DNA from: Porphyromonas pasteri
GTDB taxonomy: Bacteria > Bacteroidota > Bacteroidia > Bacteroidales > Porphyromonadaceae
Assembly (NCBI RefSeq): GCF_014647755.1
Contig: NZ_BMPU01000001.1
Span: 620,001-684,000 of the forward strand
Reading direction: 5' to 3'
Length of the DNA stretch: 64,000 nucleotides
The notes beneath the pieces were generated by a model. It was given only the letters and a program-made list of their open reading frames with translations, did no database searches and was not told the origin of the DNA. Below, one piece after another: positions 10,007 to 18,910 of the stretch. The translations under genes and the position numbers were made by a program. Within the stretch, counting starts at the first letter, position 1, and the number at the start of each line of letters is the position of its first letter.

Positions 10007-10169
10007 TAATTCCCATTTTCACCAGCCGATAAGAGACCATTGCGCAAGACCATCTCTTCACAGCTTGCACTCTCCTCCTTCGAACTTCTCTGCCTAAAGA
10101 CTCCGATTTTCGAGGCAAGAAGGTACGAGCAATGAAGAAGTGGGCTTGCGTGATGGCTCCGTATATATA

Positions 10170-10268
10170 GGTATATGGGTGTGTGGGTAGAGCTATATAG
10201 GATGGCGAAGAAAGCTATACAGATTTGAATCAATTCCTATATAGCTTTGTGACGTGACCTATATTAGA
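10170..10268. repeat. 22-bp-phased array, core CTATATAG (5 units)
   Basis: Palindromic words related to CTATATAG have centres at about 10174.5, 10196.5, 10218.5, 10240.5 and 10262.5, which is exactly 22 bases apart. The spacers between cores are not conserved. The core is the same as in the array at 18595-18694. Confidence 0.75.
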
Positions 10269-10321
10269 TTGTTGCTCCGCGTAGGGAGAAAAGTTATGGA
10301 CGAGTGGTAGATAAGTTTGGG

Positions 10322-10416
10322 CTACGTACGTGGCTCTAATATCTACGTACGTGGATATTTGGATTTACGTGCCTGGTCTTTAAGACTACGTACATAGACA
10401 GAGGAAAACCACTACG
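10322..10416. repeat. Loosely phased TACGTA words
   Basis: ACGT-centred words lie at about 10325.5, 10346.5, 10368.5, 10388.5 and 10414.5. The spacing (20-26) is irregular compared with the strict 22 of other arrays. It may be a decayed member of the same repeat class. Confidence 0.4.
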
Positions 10417-10777
10417 TGAAGGCGCTTTTTTCTTCACGAGAAGGACACTTTTCCCTCCGCTGGATAAGAGGAATACTTGCGATAAGGCAAAGGGCTTGTG
10501 TATCTCTTCGGAGAGGCACATCGGAGAGCTGGGCGTGCGATGCCTTAGCACTCTAAATAGAGGACAGGACTCTCGGCCACAGTCTCATGAGGAGGAAGAC
10601 CTTTGTCTTGCCAGACACCCTATCCCTATCTGTCACTACATCCCCCTCTCCAAACCCCTTATAGAATAAACCTTTGCAGGAGAGTAAAATCAACCAGTAC
10701 TGGTACATCTGAGGAGTATAAGAAAGCCTCTGAATCCAACTAAGAAGTGATAGGATGATTATGTGGTGGTCTTCCGC

Positions 10778-10785
10778 TAATTTTG
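10778..10785 (+). promoter_or_regulatory. Probable promoter -7 box (TAATTTTG) of the ion-homeostasis operon
   Basis: TAATTTTG matches TAnnTTTG about 70 bases before the P-type ATPase start. The -33 region is unclear. Confidence 0.55.
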
Positions 10786-10855
10786 CAGGCGAAGGAGATG
10801 GCAGGAGAGGTCCCTACTTCGATCTCTCACCCCTACCCCTATACATTAATATATA

Positions 10856-13537
10856 ATGGACAAGATCCCTACTCCGCATATAGGACTAACCTCCGAGCAG
10901 GCACAAAAGAGCCGGCTACAACACGGCTGCAATGAGCTGACACCCCGCCCACGCACCTCGCGCTGGAAGCTTTTCCTCGAGAAATTCGAGGATCCCATCA
11001 TCATCATCCTGCTCATCGCCATGGTCCTCTCCCTCCTCTCGGCCTGCTATGAGTATTTCATCACGAAGACTGATCTCACAGGAGCTGGATTCTTTGAGCC
11101 TGTCGGAGTCTTCTTAGCGATACTACTTTCCACAGGCATAGCTTTCTACTTCGAGCTGAAGAGCGAGAAGGAGTTCGAGCTTCTGAGCCAGGTAGGCGAC
11201 GAGGTACGCTACAAGGTCATGCGCGATGGTGAGATCATACAGATCCCGAAGCGCGAGATCGTCGTCGGCGACCTGCTCTATCTGGAGATGGGAGAGGAGA
11301 TCCCAGCCGATGCTGAGCTCCTTGAGGCTGTCACACTCTCGGTAGATGAGTCAACCCTCACTGGCGAGCCGATGACGATCAAGAGCGTACGCCCTGAAGA
11401 TCAAGACAGCGAAGCCACTTACCCTACCAATTATATATGTCGTGGCACGACCATCCTCGAGGGACATGTCGTCTGTCGCGTACAGGTCGTCGGAGATGCT
11501 ACCGAACAGGGGAAGATCTTCGAAGGCATCCAGATAGATACCTCCGTAGAGACTCCTCTGAATCGGCAGCTTGATCACCTCGGCAGTCTCATAGCTCGTA
11601 TCAGCTATATCCTCGCAGCACTCGTCCTCGTAGGCAGCACCCTAATCTATGCTCTCGATGGGGGCTTTGCAGCTCCATGGGATACTACACTCTCCTACTT
11701 CCTCGGTAAGATCATACTCGCCGTGACGGTCATCGTCGTCGCTGTCCCCGAGGGGCTACCAATGAGTGTGAGTCTCTCACTTGCCTATAGCATGCGTAGT
11801 ATGATGCGTAGCAACAACCTCGTTCGCCGTATGCACGCCTGCGAGACAATGGGTGCTATCACCGTCATCTGCACCGACAAGACGGGGACGCTCACGGAGA
11901 ATCGAATGCGCGTCGAGAGCTTCTTCAGCGAAGCCTCGACTGAGGCACAAAGCCTTCTCCCCGAAGCCATAGCAGCCAACACGACGGCCTTCCTCAATAC
12001 ACACGACCGACAGCACCCCGAGGTCATGGGTAATCCTACCGAAGGAGCACTCCTTCTTTGGATACGAGGACAAGCGTACGACTACCTCACCCTTCGTGAC
12101 TCCGCCCCTATCATCCGACAGCTCCCCTTCTCTACAGAGCGTAAGTATATGGCGACTTTAGTCCAGTCTGTAATGCTGGAAGGAAAGGCCGTACTCTATG
12201 TCAAGGGGGCACCAGAGATTCTGCTCAGCCTATGTAATCTTCCTACGGAGATACGTACTCGCTACGGAGCCCAACTGCATCAGTATCAGTCACGCGCTAT
12301 GCGAACGCTCGCTCTTGCCTACCGTATAGTCGAGAGTCCGACAGAGCAAGAGAAGCCTCTTGATGAGCTGATCCAAGAAGGACTACAGCTACAAGGCATC
12401 TTCGGCATCATGGACCCCGTGCGCAGCGAAGTGCCCGCGGCTATCCAGCAGTGCCGAGAGGCTGGTATTGGCGTAAAGATCATCACAGGGGATACCTCTG
12501 GCACGGCTAAAGAGATCGCCCGACAGATCGGTCTCTGGGGAGAAAGCTCTACCGACGATGAGATCATCACGGGGGCAAAATTTGAGGCCCTCACAGACGA
12601 CGAAGCCAAGGCTCGACTTACCCGTCTTAAGATTATGGCACGCGCACGTCCCATAGACAAGGAGCGCCTCGTACGCCTGCTCCAAGAGTTGGGCGAAGTC
12701 GTGGCCGTCACCGGAGATGGGACCAACGATGCCCCAGCCCTCAATAGAGCACATGTCGGGCTGTCAATGGGCGACGGTACGGCGGTAGCTAAGGAAGCCA
12801 GCGATATCACCATCCTCGACAGCTCGTTTGCCAGCATCGCGCAGGCCGTACTATGGGGGCGCTCACTGTACCTGAATATCCAGCGCTTCATCCTATTCCA
12901 GATGACGATCAATGTCGTGGCATGCCTCACCGTCCTTATAGGCGCCTTCCTCGGCAAGGAATCGCCCCTCACCGTGACACAGATGCTCTGGGTGAACCTC
13001 ATCATGGATACCTTCGCGTCGCTGGCGCTGGCCTCCCTACCACCCAGCCCTCATCTCATGAAGGAGCGTCCACGCAAGGCCTCTGCTGGGATCATCACAC
13101 CGCAGCTCGCACGACAGATATTCGGAGTCGGTGGCCTGTTCCTCCTTCTGCTCTTTGCTCTACATTATATATTGGAACACTTGGACCTCACGACGGGACA
13201 GTGGGTCGAAGGGAAGGAGCAACTTACGGCACTCGACCTATCCGTATTCTTCACCAGCTTTGTCTTTCTTCAGCTGTGGAATATGTTCAACGCAAAAGCA
13301 TTCCACTCGGGTCGTAGTGCATTCGTGGGCATAGATCGGGCGCGCTACTTCCTGCTGATCACAGCTGTCATCCTCGTAGGGCAGTTCTTAATTACTACCT
13401 TTGCATACGATTTCTTCCAGATAGCTCCTCTTCCATTCAGCTACTGGATTGCACTTCTCATAGCCACTAGCCCAGTACTCTGGATCGGTGAGTTGGGGCG
13501 TCTCATCGCCCGCCTCACAGGACGGCTTCGTGCATAA
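10856..13537 (+). CDS. Calcium-translocating P-type ATPase (PMCA/SERCA-like)
   Basis: An inner-membrane P2-type ATPase, most like bacterial calcium exporters, of 893 residues. An N-terminal cation-ATPase domain (GLTSEQA, residues 9-15) precedes TM1-2. The actuator domain carries the TGEP loop (DESTLTGEP). TM4 has VAVPEGLPMSV, with the ion-site VxxPEGLP motif. The phosphorylation site is CTDKTGTLT, and the hinge is VTGDGTNDAPAL. A C-terminal helical bundle completes the protein. It is the first gene of a five-gene plus-strand operon; the ZnuA-like gene follows after 26 bases. Calcium specificity is inferred from the motif class and could be another divalent cation. Confidence 0.9.
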   Translation: MDKIPTPHIGLTSEQAQKSRLQHGCNELTPRPRTSRWKLFLEKFEDPIIIILLIAMVLSLLSACYEYFITKTDLTGAGFFEPVGVFLAILLSTGIAFYFELKSEKEFELLSQVGDEVRYKVMRDGEIIQIPKREIVVGDLLYLEMGEEIPADAELLEAVTLSVDESTLTGEPMTIKSVRPEDQDSEATYPTNYICRGTTILEGHVVCRVQVVGDATEQGKIFEGIQIDTSVETPLNRQLDHLGSLIARISYILAALVLVGSTLIYALDGGFAAPWDTTLSYFLGKIILAVTVIVVAVPEGLPMSVSLSLAYSMRSMMRSNNLVRRMHACETMGAITVICTDKTGTLTENRMRVESFFSEASTEAQSLLPEAIAANTTAFLNTHDRQHPEVMGNPTEGALLLWIRGQAYDYLTLRDSAPIIRQLPFSTERKYMATLVQSVMLEGKAVLYVKGAPEILLSLCNLPTEIRTRYGAQLHQYQSRAMRTLALAYRIVESPTEQEKPLDELIQEGLQLQGIFGIMDPVRSEVPAAIQQCREAGIGVKIITGDTSGTAKEIARQIGLWGESSTDDEIITGAKFEALTDDEAKARLTRLKIMARARPIDKERLVRLLQELGEVVAVTGDGTNDAPALNRAHVGLSMGDGTAVAKEASDITILDSSFASIAQAVLWGRSLYLNIQRFILFQMTINVVACLTVLIGAFLGKESPLTVTQMLWVNLIMDTFASLALASLPPSPHLMKERPRKASAGIITPQLARQIFGVGGLFLLLLFALHYILEHLDLTTGQWVEGKEQLTALDLSVFFTSFVFLQLWNMFNAKAFHSGRSAFVGIDRARYFLLITAVILVGQFLITTFAYDFFQIAPLPFSYWIALLIATSPVLWIGELGRLIARLTGRLRA

Positions 13538-13563
13538 GTAAGCAGATTGCAGTTCCTACTCCG

Positions 13564-14457
13564 ATGATATGTAGTTCACTCCACCGCCCCCTGTGTACCC
13601 TTCTCTTGGGGATAGGGCTTCTCGCCACCTCTTGTCAGCAGGGCGAGCAGCGGTCTACCCGGCTCCAGATAGCCACGACGATAGCACCAGCAGCTCAGGT
13701 CATCACGGAGATCGCTGATAGCTTGGTCGCGGTGACGACACTACTCCCCCAGGGGAATAATCCAGAGAATTACGAGCCTACACCACAGGCCATCCAAGCA
13801 CTCACCTCCAGCGCGGCCTACTTCTATATGGGTGATCTGGGCTTTGAGCGTAGTTGGGTGGGGCGTATCCATACGATGCAGCCAGCCCTGCAGCTCGTAC
13901 GTCTTGATCAGGACTTGGTAGGGCCTGCACATCACCACAGCAGCACCTCCACTCATCTTCACGACCCACACTACTGGACAAGTGTACGCGGGCTTCAGTC
14001 TATGGGGAAGAGCATATACAGCTCTCTCTGCCGTATTGACACGACGCACCGAGCACAATATAATGCGGGTTACCAGCGCTTCATCCAGCGCCTGGAGCAC
14101 GTAGAGCATACGATAAAAGAGCAACTCTCCGATATTCCCTCGCGTGCCTTCGTCATCTACCATCCATCCCTCTCTGAGTTTGCAGAGGAGTATGGTCTCA
14201 AGCAGCTCGTCATTGAGCAAGATGGCAAGGAGCCTACGCCTCAGCATATACAAGCACTCATCGAAGAGGCTAAGAAGCTGGGCGTACGCGTAGTCTTCAT
14301 CCAGCAGGAGTTTGACTCCAAGCTCATCGAGAGCATTGCGAAAGAGCTCGGAGCCCGTATGGTCGTCATCAACCCACTGGGAGGAGACTGGGAGGAGCAA
14401 CTTCTACTCATCACTCGTGCACTGAGCGATACCACCTCATCTATCCCAACACGATGA
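13564..14457 (+). CDS. ZnuA-like metal ABC transporter substrate-binding lipoprotein
   Basis: A 297-residue cluster A-I (ZnuA/TroA-type) binding protein for zinc or manganese. The lipobox LLATSC places the lipidated cysteine at residue 24. It has the typical ALTSSAAYFYMG region and a DPHYW motif with a probable ligand histidine. A short His-rich loop (AHHHSSTSTHLH, about 122-133) is a known feature of zinc binders. The first ligand block reads NPENYEP instead of the PHxYEP seen in many ZnuA proteins, so Glu may replace the first His. The gene overlaps the following ATPase by four bases (ATGA), showing translational coupling. Confidence 0.85.
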   Translation: MICSSLHRPLCTLLLGIGLLATSCQQGEQRSTRLQIATTIAPAAQVITEIADSLVAVTTLLPQGNNPENYEPTPQAIQALTSSAAYFYMGDLGFERSWVGRIHTMQPALQLVRLDQDLVGPAHHHSSTSTHLHDPHYWTSVRGLQSMGKSIYSSLCRIDTTHRAQYNAGYQRFIQRLEHVEHTIKEQLSDIPSRAFVIYHPSLSEFAEEYGLKQLVIEQDGKEPTPQHIQALIEEAKKLGVRVVFIQQEFDSKLIESIAKELGARMVVINPLGGDWEEQLLLITRALSDTTSSIPTR

Positions 14458-15101
14458 CCTCCCCTATGCAACCACTCTTAGAGCTACATAATGCGACCCT
14501 CGGCTATCCCGACAAGGTCGTACTTGAGCACCTCAACTGGTGCGTGCGTCGTGGTGAGCGCTGGGCTATCACGGGACCGAATGGCAGTGGTAAGACCACC
14601 CTCATGCGTACTCTGCTGGGGCTCATCCCGCTACAAGCTGGACAGCTCCTCCGCTACGACCGCGAGGGCCATACTACCGACCAGCTGGTCGCCAGCTACC
14701 TTCCACAGATCAATCAGATTGATCGTCACTTCCCCATCCACGTCCACGAGGTTATTGACTCTGGCCTCCCCAAAGGCACCATGGGGCGCAGTGTGCGTAG
14801 AGAGCAGGTAGAGAAGCTCGCAGAAGCCATCGGGCTCACGCACCTCCTCCAGCAACCCATCGGTAAGCTCAGCGGTGGTCAACTCCAGCGAGCTCTGCTC
14901 GGTCGTGCGCTGGCCTCTAATCCCGAGCTTCTGATCCTCGACGAGCCACTCAGCTTCCTGGACAAGTCTTATAAGGAAAGCTTCGAGTCGCTACTGGAGC
15001 AAGTCATACGCCCCGAGACGACAATGCTCATGGTCACCCACGACCTCCACCTGGCCAAGTCCGAGTACTGGCAGACCCTTACCCTCGGACGCTTCGAATA
15101 G
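14454..15101 (+). CDS. Metal ABC transporter ATP-binding protein (ZnuC-like)
   Basis: A 215-residue ABC ATPase with Walker A GPNGSGKTT, signature LSGGQLQRALLGRAL, Walker B LLILDEP and a switch histidine in VTHD. The start overlaps the stop of the binding-protein gene (ATGA), and the PAP2 gene starts five bases after its stop. No permease gene (ZnuB type) is found here, although such transporters need one. The permease must be encoded elsewhere or be missing. Confidence 0.88.
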   Translation: MTSPMQPLLELHNATLGYPDKVVLEHLNWCVRRGERWAITGPNGSGKTTLMRTLLGLIPLQAGQLLRYDREGHTTDQLVASYLPQINQIDRHFPIHVHEVIDSGLPKGTMGRSVRREQVEKLAEAIGLTHLLQQPIGKLSGGQLQRALLGRALASNPELLILDEPLSFLDKSYKESFESLLEQVIRPETTMLMVTHDLHLAKSEYWQTLTLGRFE

Positions 15102-15106
15102 ACTCT

Positions 15107-16375
15107 ATGAATAAAAAAGCCTATCCACTCGCTCTACTATCCCTCCTCACGGCTCTCCCCTCTGAAGCGCAGAGTGTAGCCGATACGCTCAGCTACACGG
15201 CGACAACCGCATATCGCCCCGACACGCTGAGCAATGCACAGAAAACGAATCAACTCCTCCTACAGGGGGCGCTCAGTGCAGCGCCACTCGTAGGTATAGG
15301 AGTGATGCAGAATATTCACAACGAGCAGATACGCACGATACGCTACGGGCACTATCCTCACTTCCGTCATCACTACGATGACTACCTCCAGTTCGCTCAA
15401 TTAGCAGCCCAACTTGGTCTACGCATTGCGGGTGTAGAGGGTACAAGTAAATCACCCTGGCAGGTGCTCACAGCTGATGTCGCTGCTACGGCTACGATGC
15501 TCGCTGTCACCTCGGCGATTAAGTACACCGCCCGTGTAAGACGCCCTGACGGCTCGTCTCGAAACTCCTTCCCCTCTGGGCATACCGCTATGGCCTTCAC
15601 CTCAGCGACGCTACTGAGCTTGGAGTATGGCGATCGCTATCCATGGCTTCCTCCCGTAAGCTACGGACTCGCCTCTATCACGGGGCTGGGGCGAATCCTC
15701 AATAACCGCCACTGGATCGGTGATGTCGTCACGGGGGCTGGACTTGGTATCCTCTCAGGGCACATCGGCTACTGGATAAGCGATCGTCTCTTCGGTAGCA
15801 CAGGACGTCAACTGAAGTACTACAATGAGGAGCCTACTCCTCACCTCCGTCTCTATGCCCCCATTACGCTAAGCGCTACCCCTTCGCAGGGTGAAGATAC
15901 ATGGAGCCTCCAAGGGCGACATGCAGCGCTGGGCGTCGAGTACACTCCCCCACAGTGGCCTCTATACCTAAAGGGAAATGTGGGGCTATCCACCTTCCGC
16001 GGTCAGGAAGGGGGCGATGGTCTGGGACGCAGTGCTCAGGACCGCTACCTATCCCTACGCTTAGGCCTCGGGCGTGACCTACGCCTATGGCGAGGCTTTC
16101 ATATCTCGGCATCCGCCTCGGCTACACTTCGCAAGCACGTAGGGCGGGCTACTACATTCCCAGCCCATGAGCCTGCGCTGTATATGCCCGCAAGCTCGGT
16201 GGGCATGGGTATCGAATTGGCGCCTCGCTGGCGCTTCACGAAGGAGCTCGGTCTGCGCCTACCCCTCGGGCTGGACTACTACCCTTCGTCCTATCACCTG
16301 ACTACCCCTCAGCGAACCTACGGACTCAGTCCCGTCTCGTTCTATGGGGGCACGGCGCTGGAGGTCTACCTCTGA
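15107..16375 (+). CDS. PAP2-family phosphatase with C-terminal beta-barrel-like domain
   Basis: A 422-residue envelope protein. Residues 1-22 look like a signal peptide (ending SEAQS). The PAP2 phosphatase signature is complete: KYTARVRRP (139-147), PSGH (156-159) and R196-x5-H202-x3-D206. PAP2 enzymes of this type dephosphorylate lipid A, undecaprenyl-PP or phospholipid phosphates. From about residue 245 to the end there is a long stretch of alternating aromatic/polar residues without helical membrane segments (LSLRLGLGRDLRLW, GFHISASASATLR). I read this as an outer-membrane beta-barrel-like domain, which is unusual for the family. The domain reading is inference. Confidence 0.82.
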   Translation: MNKKAYPLALLSLLTALPSEAQSVADTLSYTATTAYRPDTLSNAQKTNQLLLQGALSAAPLVGIGVMQNIHNEQIRTIRYGHYPHFRHHYDDYLQFAQLAAQLGLRIAGVEGTSKSPWQVLTADVAATATMLAVTSAIKYTARVRRPDGSSRNSFPSGHTAMAFTSATLLSLEYGDRYPWLPPVSYGLASITGLGRILNNRHWIGDVVTGAGLGILSGHIGYWISDRLFGSTGRQLKYYNEEPTPHLRLYAPITLSATPSQGEDTWSLQGRHAALGVEYTPPQWPLYLKGNVGLSTFRGQEGGDGLGRSAQDRYLSLRLGLGRDLRLWRGFHISASASATLRKHVGRATTFPAHEPALYMPASSVGMGIELAPRWRFTKELGLRLPLGLDYYPSSYHLTTPQRTYGLSPVSFYGGTALEVYL

Positions 16376-16415
16376 TCCCTCCTCGCCCTTTACCCACTTA
16401 CAATCCTATTATTCT

Positions 16416-17807
16416 ATGAGTTGGTATTACCTCATGCCCGTGATCTTTGTCTTAGGGATCATCGGTATTGCTCTGGAGGAGCAGATCAAGATCAACAAGA
16501 CCGCGACGGCACTCCTTACCTCCGTCGTCCTCTGGGCGATCCTCCTCATCGACACGGATATCGCTGCAGTGACTGCAGGCTTCCGTCAGTTCGTTGCCTC
16601 CTTCCCTCATGCTCCAGCAGAGGACTTAGGCGTATCGGACTATCTATCCTTTAAGCTCACAGAGCACCTCGGTGACGTCTCGAGCACGCTCTTCTTCGTC
16701 CTCAGCTCAATGGTCCTTGTGAATACGATCGACACCTACGGGGGCTTCAAGTCCGTGGCTAAGATCGTCGCTACGACGAATAAGCGTGCGCTGCTGTGGC
16801 GTGTAGCTATTGCCTCGTTCTTCTTCTCGGCGTTCCTCGACAACCTCGCTGCCGCGATCGTCATCATCGCTATCCTGCGTCGTCTTGTCCCCGACACCAC
16901 GGACCGAATGAAGTATGCCTGTATCAGCATCATCGCCTGTAATGCAGGGGGCTCTTGGTCTCCTATCGGTGACGTGACGACCCTCTTGCTGTGGAACAAC
17001 AGTCGTATCACACCATACTACCAGATCTTCCACCTCGTCATCCCCGCCTTCGTGAATATGGTGGTCCCCACCCTCCTGGCGCACTACTTCCTCTTCAAGA
17101 AGAATGCTCAGCTACGTGCCCTACCAGATGTCCCCGAAGACTCACTGGATGATATCCTTCCTCAGCACGCGCGTATCATCGTCCTCGTCCTGGGGATCGT
17201 CTCGCTGATGCTCGTACCTATCTGGCAGACCTTCTTCGATGTACCCGCCTTCATGGGGGTTATCTTCGGTCTGGTCATCGTGTGGATCTACACTGAGCTG
17301 ATGTTCTTCCGCTTCAAGAAGCGCCTTGAGAATGCAACTGAGCTCCGTGTCACAACCCTCCTTAATCATGCTGACCTCACTACGATCTTCTACTTCCTTG
17401 GCATCCTGATGTCCGTAGCAGCACTGATCGAAGGCGGACAACTCGCCGCAGCCTCTACTCGCGTCACAGCCCTCATCCCCAACACAGGCCTGCTCGCTGC
17501 TATCATCGGGGTACTCTCCTCTATGCTGGACAACGTCGCCCTCGTGGCTGCCGTCCTCGGTATGTATCCGCTGGAGACCTCGGGTGCGATCACACCCTTC
17601 GTCGTCAATGGCTCCTTCTGGGTCTTCCTCGCCTACTGTGCCGTCACAGGTGGTAGCCTGCTGATCATCGGTTCCGCTACTGGGGTCACAGTTATGGGCC
17701 TCGAAGGTATTAGCTTCGGCTACTACTTCAAGCGCTTCAGTCTGCTTGCTCTTGCCGGCTATATCTCTGGGGCTGTAGTCTACCAGCTCATCTCACTCAT
17801 CTTTTAG
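16416..17807 (+). CDS. nhaD: NhaD-family Na+/H+ antiporter
   Basis: A 463-residue inner-membrane protein of the NhaD/ArsB superfamily, which exchanges Na+ or Li+ for H+. The chosen start (MSWYYLMPVIFVLG) is the usual N-terminus of the family; an upstream in-frame extension into the PAP2 gene is rejected. About 12 hydrophobic segments are visible. Typical blocks include SAFLDNLAAAIV, NAGGSWSPIGDVTTLLLW and SSMLDNVALVAA, with the pairs of Asp-Asn in broken helices. It is the last gene of the operon, 40 bases after the PAP2 gene, and is followed by a strong terminator. Confidence 0.92.
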   Translation: MSWYYLMPVIFVLGIIGIALEEQIKINKTATALLTSVVLWAILLIDTDIAAVTAGFRQFVASFPHAPAEDLGVSDYLSFKLTEHLGDVSSTLFFVLSSMVLVNTIDTYGGFKSVAKIVATTNKRALLWRVAIASFFFSAFLDNLAAAIVIIAILRRLVPDTTDRMKYACISIIACNAGGSWSPIGDVTTLLLWNNSRITPYYQIFHLVIPAFVNMVVPTLLAHYFLFKKNAQLRALPDVPEDSLDDILPQHARIIVLVLGIVSLMLVPIWQTFFDVPAFMGVIFGLVIVWIYTELMFFRFKKRLENATELRVTTLLNHADLTTIFYFLGILMSVAALIEGGQLAAASTRVTALIPNTGLLAAIIGVLSSMLDNVALVAAVLGMYPLETSGAITPFVVNGSFWVFLAYCAVTGGSLLIIGSATGVTVMGLEGISFGYYFKRFSLLALAGYISGAVVYQLISLIF

Positions 17808-17840
17808 CTTCAATTTGCGCTAAAAAACATACCATACACA

Positions 17841-17887
17841 GGGAGCGGGTGACCTTCTTCTCCGAGGGAAGAAGGTCACCCGCTCCC
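17841..17887 (+). terminator. Strong terminator hairpin after nhaD
   Basis: A perfect 20-bp stem (17841-17860 with 17868-17887) and a 7-base loop. TCATTGGTTTT follows, so the U-tract is delayed. Confidence 0.8.
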
Positions 17888-17970
17888 TCATTGGTTTTCA
17901 TAGCATCATTATATATATAGCATCAATAGCTCCATTCACCATTAGTGATAACATGGTTTAGCTGTTTCAC

Positions 17971-17978
17971 TACCTTTG
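17971..17978 (+). promoter_or_regulatory. Probable promoter -7 box (TACCTTTG) for the Cys-rich gene
   Basis: TACCTTTG lies 47 bases before the start codon of the Cys-rich protein. Confidence 0.6.
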
Positions 17979-18025
17979 CAGTTGAATAATCAATCACTCA
18001 TTACCTTTAATACATTTCCTAGAAA

Positions 18026-18442
18026 ATGAAGAAGTTCATTCTCGCTGCAGCGTGTATCTTCACGCTCGGCACCAGCCTCTCTGCCCAAAGCCCCGCCAAG
18101 ACGGACTCAGTAAAGAAGGAAGCCGCTAAGTGCTGCTCTGGCAAGAGCAAGGAATGCGACTGCAAAGCAGGTGCAGCCTGCTCGACACCCGAAGGAGCTA
18201 AGGCATGCGAAGCACACCACGCTGCAGTACAAGACTCGACAAAGTCCTGCTGCAAAGCTGAAGGCAAGCACTCGAAGGACAGCAAAAAATCTTGCTGTAA
18301 GCGCCAAGATATGACGAAGCAAGACTCCACGAAGTCAACCTGCAAGAGTCAAGGCAACCACGCTAACTGCACCGATAAGGCGTGCTCTGTATGCCACCCT
18401 AAGACTCAAGACTCCACGAAGTCTTGCTGTAAGAAGAAGTAA
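18026..18442 (+). CDS. Exported Cys-rich repeat protein, function unknown
   Basis: A 138-residue protein that I do not recognise as a named family. Residues 1-20 form a clear signal peptide (MKKFILAAACIFTLG...LSA|Q). The mature part holds 16 cysteines in under 120 residues, many as Cys-Cys pairs, and is very rich in Lys and Ser. A degenerate unit DSTKSCCK occurs four times (VQDSTKSCCK, SKDSKKSCCK, KQDSTKSTCK, TQDSTKSCCK). Such Cys spacing suggests metal binding or a redox/disulfide role in the periplasm or outside the cell; that is inference. It is a single-gene unit with its own promoter and terminator. Confidence 0.8.
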   Translation: MKKFILAAACIFTLGTSLSAQSPAKTDSVKKEAAKCCSGKSKECDCKAGAACSTPEGAKACEAHHAAVQDSTKSCCKAEGKHSKDSKKSCCKRQDMTKQDSTKSTCKSQGNHANCTDKACSVCHPKTQDSTKSCCKKK

Positions 18443-18480
18443 ATCACTTACACAGACCTTTCTCTTCTAAGAAGAAGACC

Positions 18481-18521
18481 ACGCCCTACTCGTACAGATG
18501 TGCGGGCAGGGCGTTTCTTTT
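18481..18521 (+). terminator. Terminator of the Cys-rich gene
   Basis: ACGCCCT (18481-18487) pairs with AGGGCGT (18508-18514), with further inner pairing, and is followed by TTCTTTT. Confidence 0.7.
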
Positions 18522-18594
18522 AGCAGGACAAGAGATTGGTATCAGCCCTCTCCTATAGGCTATTCTTAAGCACATCCCTGAAGGGGCAGTATCA

Positions 18595-18694
18595 ACCTAT
18601 ATTGGTCGATGGGCTGACCAATATAGGTCAGCGTGCGAAGCTATATAGGTCACAGCGTCGACCTATATAGGTCGGAGCAGCAAGCAATATAGGT
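18595..18694. repeat. 22-bp-phased array, core ACCTATATAGGT (5 units)
   Basis: Five 12-base palindrome-like cores have centres at 18600.5, 18622.5, 18644.5, 18666.5 and 18688.5, exactly 22 bases apart. The central unit ACCTATATAGGT (18661-18672) is a perfect palindrome. The 10-base spacers differ. A related ACCAATATAG word also occurs at about base 18 of the window. Confidence 0.8.
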
Positions 18695-18874
18695 TCACAC
18701 CACTACAGGTACAAGGGGTGAATATCAGAGAGGAACGACATTCAGCTTCTTAGGGGACTATCTCACCGAAGTATCTACTTTTTCGTGGTAGAAACAGACA
18801 CGATATACCCCTCGTATTTTGATATGGAGCTGCTACACTCTTTACACTACGAAGTGAAATAACAAGAAAAAGGT

Positions 18875-18882
18875 TAACTTTG
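18875..18882 (+). promoter_or_regulatory. Probable promoter -7 box (TAACTTTG) for metK
   Basis: TAACTTTG matches TAnnTTTG. It lies about 30 bases before the SAM-II-like aptamer, so the aptamer would be at the very start of the metK transcript. Confidence 0.65.
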
Positions 18883-18910
18883 CAGGCGAAAATAGTGCCC
18901 CATCGGTGGG

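Larger units (their letters stand above)
10007..10855. other. Long intergenic region with phased repeats
   Basis: About 850 bases without a convincing gene. It contains the 22-bp-phased CTATATAG array (10170-10268), a looser cluster of TACGTA words (10322-10416), a lone accagtactggt word near 10689, and the promoter of the downstream operon at 10778-10785. A near-consensus box AACCTTTG occurs near 10679. Confidence 0.6.

Noticed and set aside
10336-10551. Possible 71-codon gene on the minus strand in the intergenic region
   Set aside because: No promoter word at a sensible distance, no recognised motif, and it overlaps the TACGTA repeat cluster.
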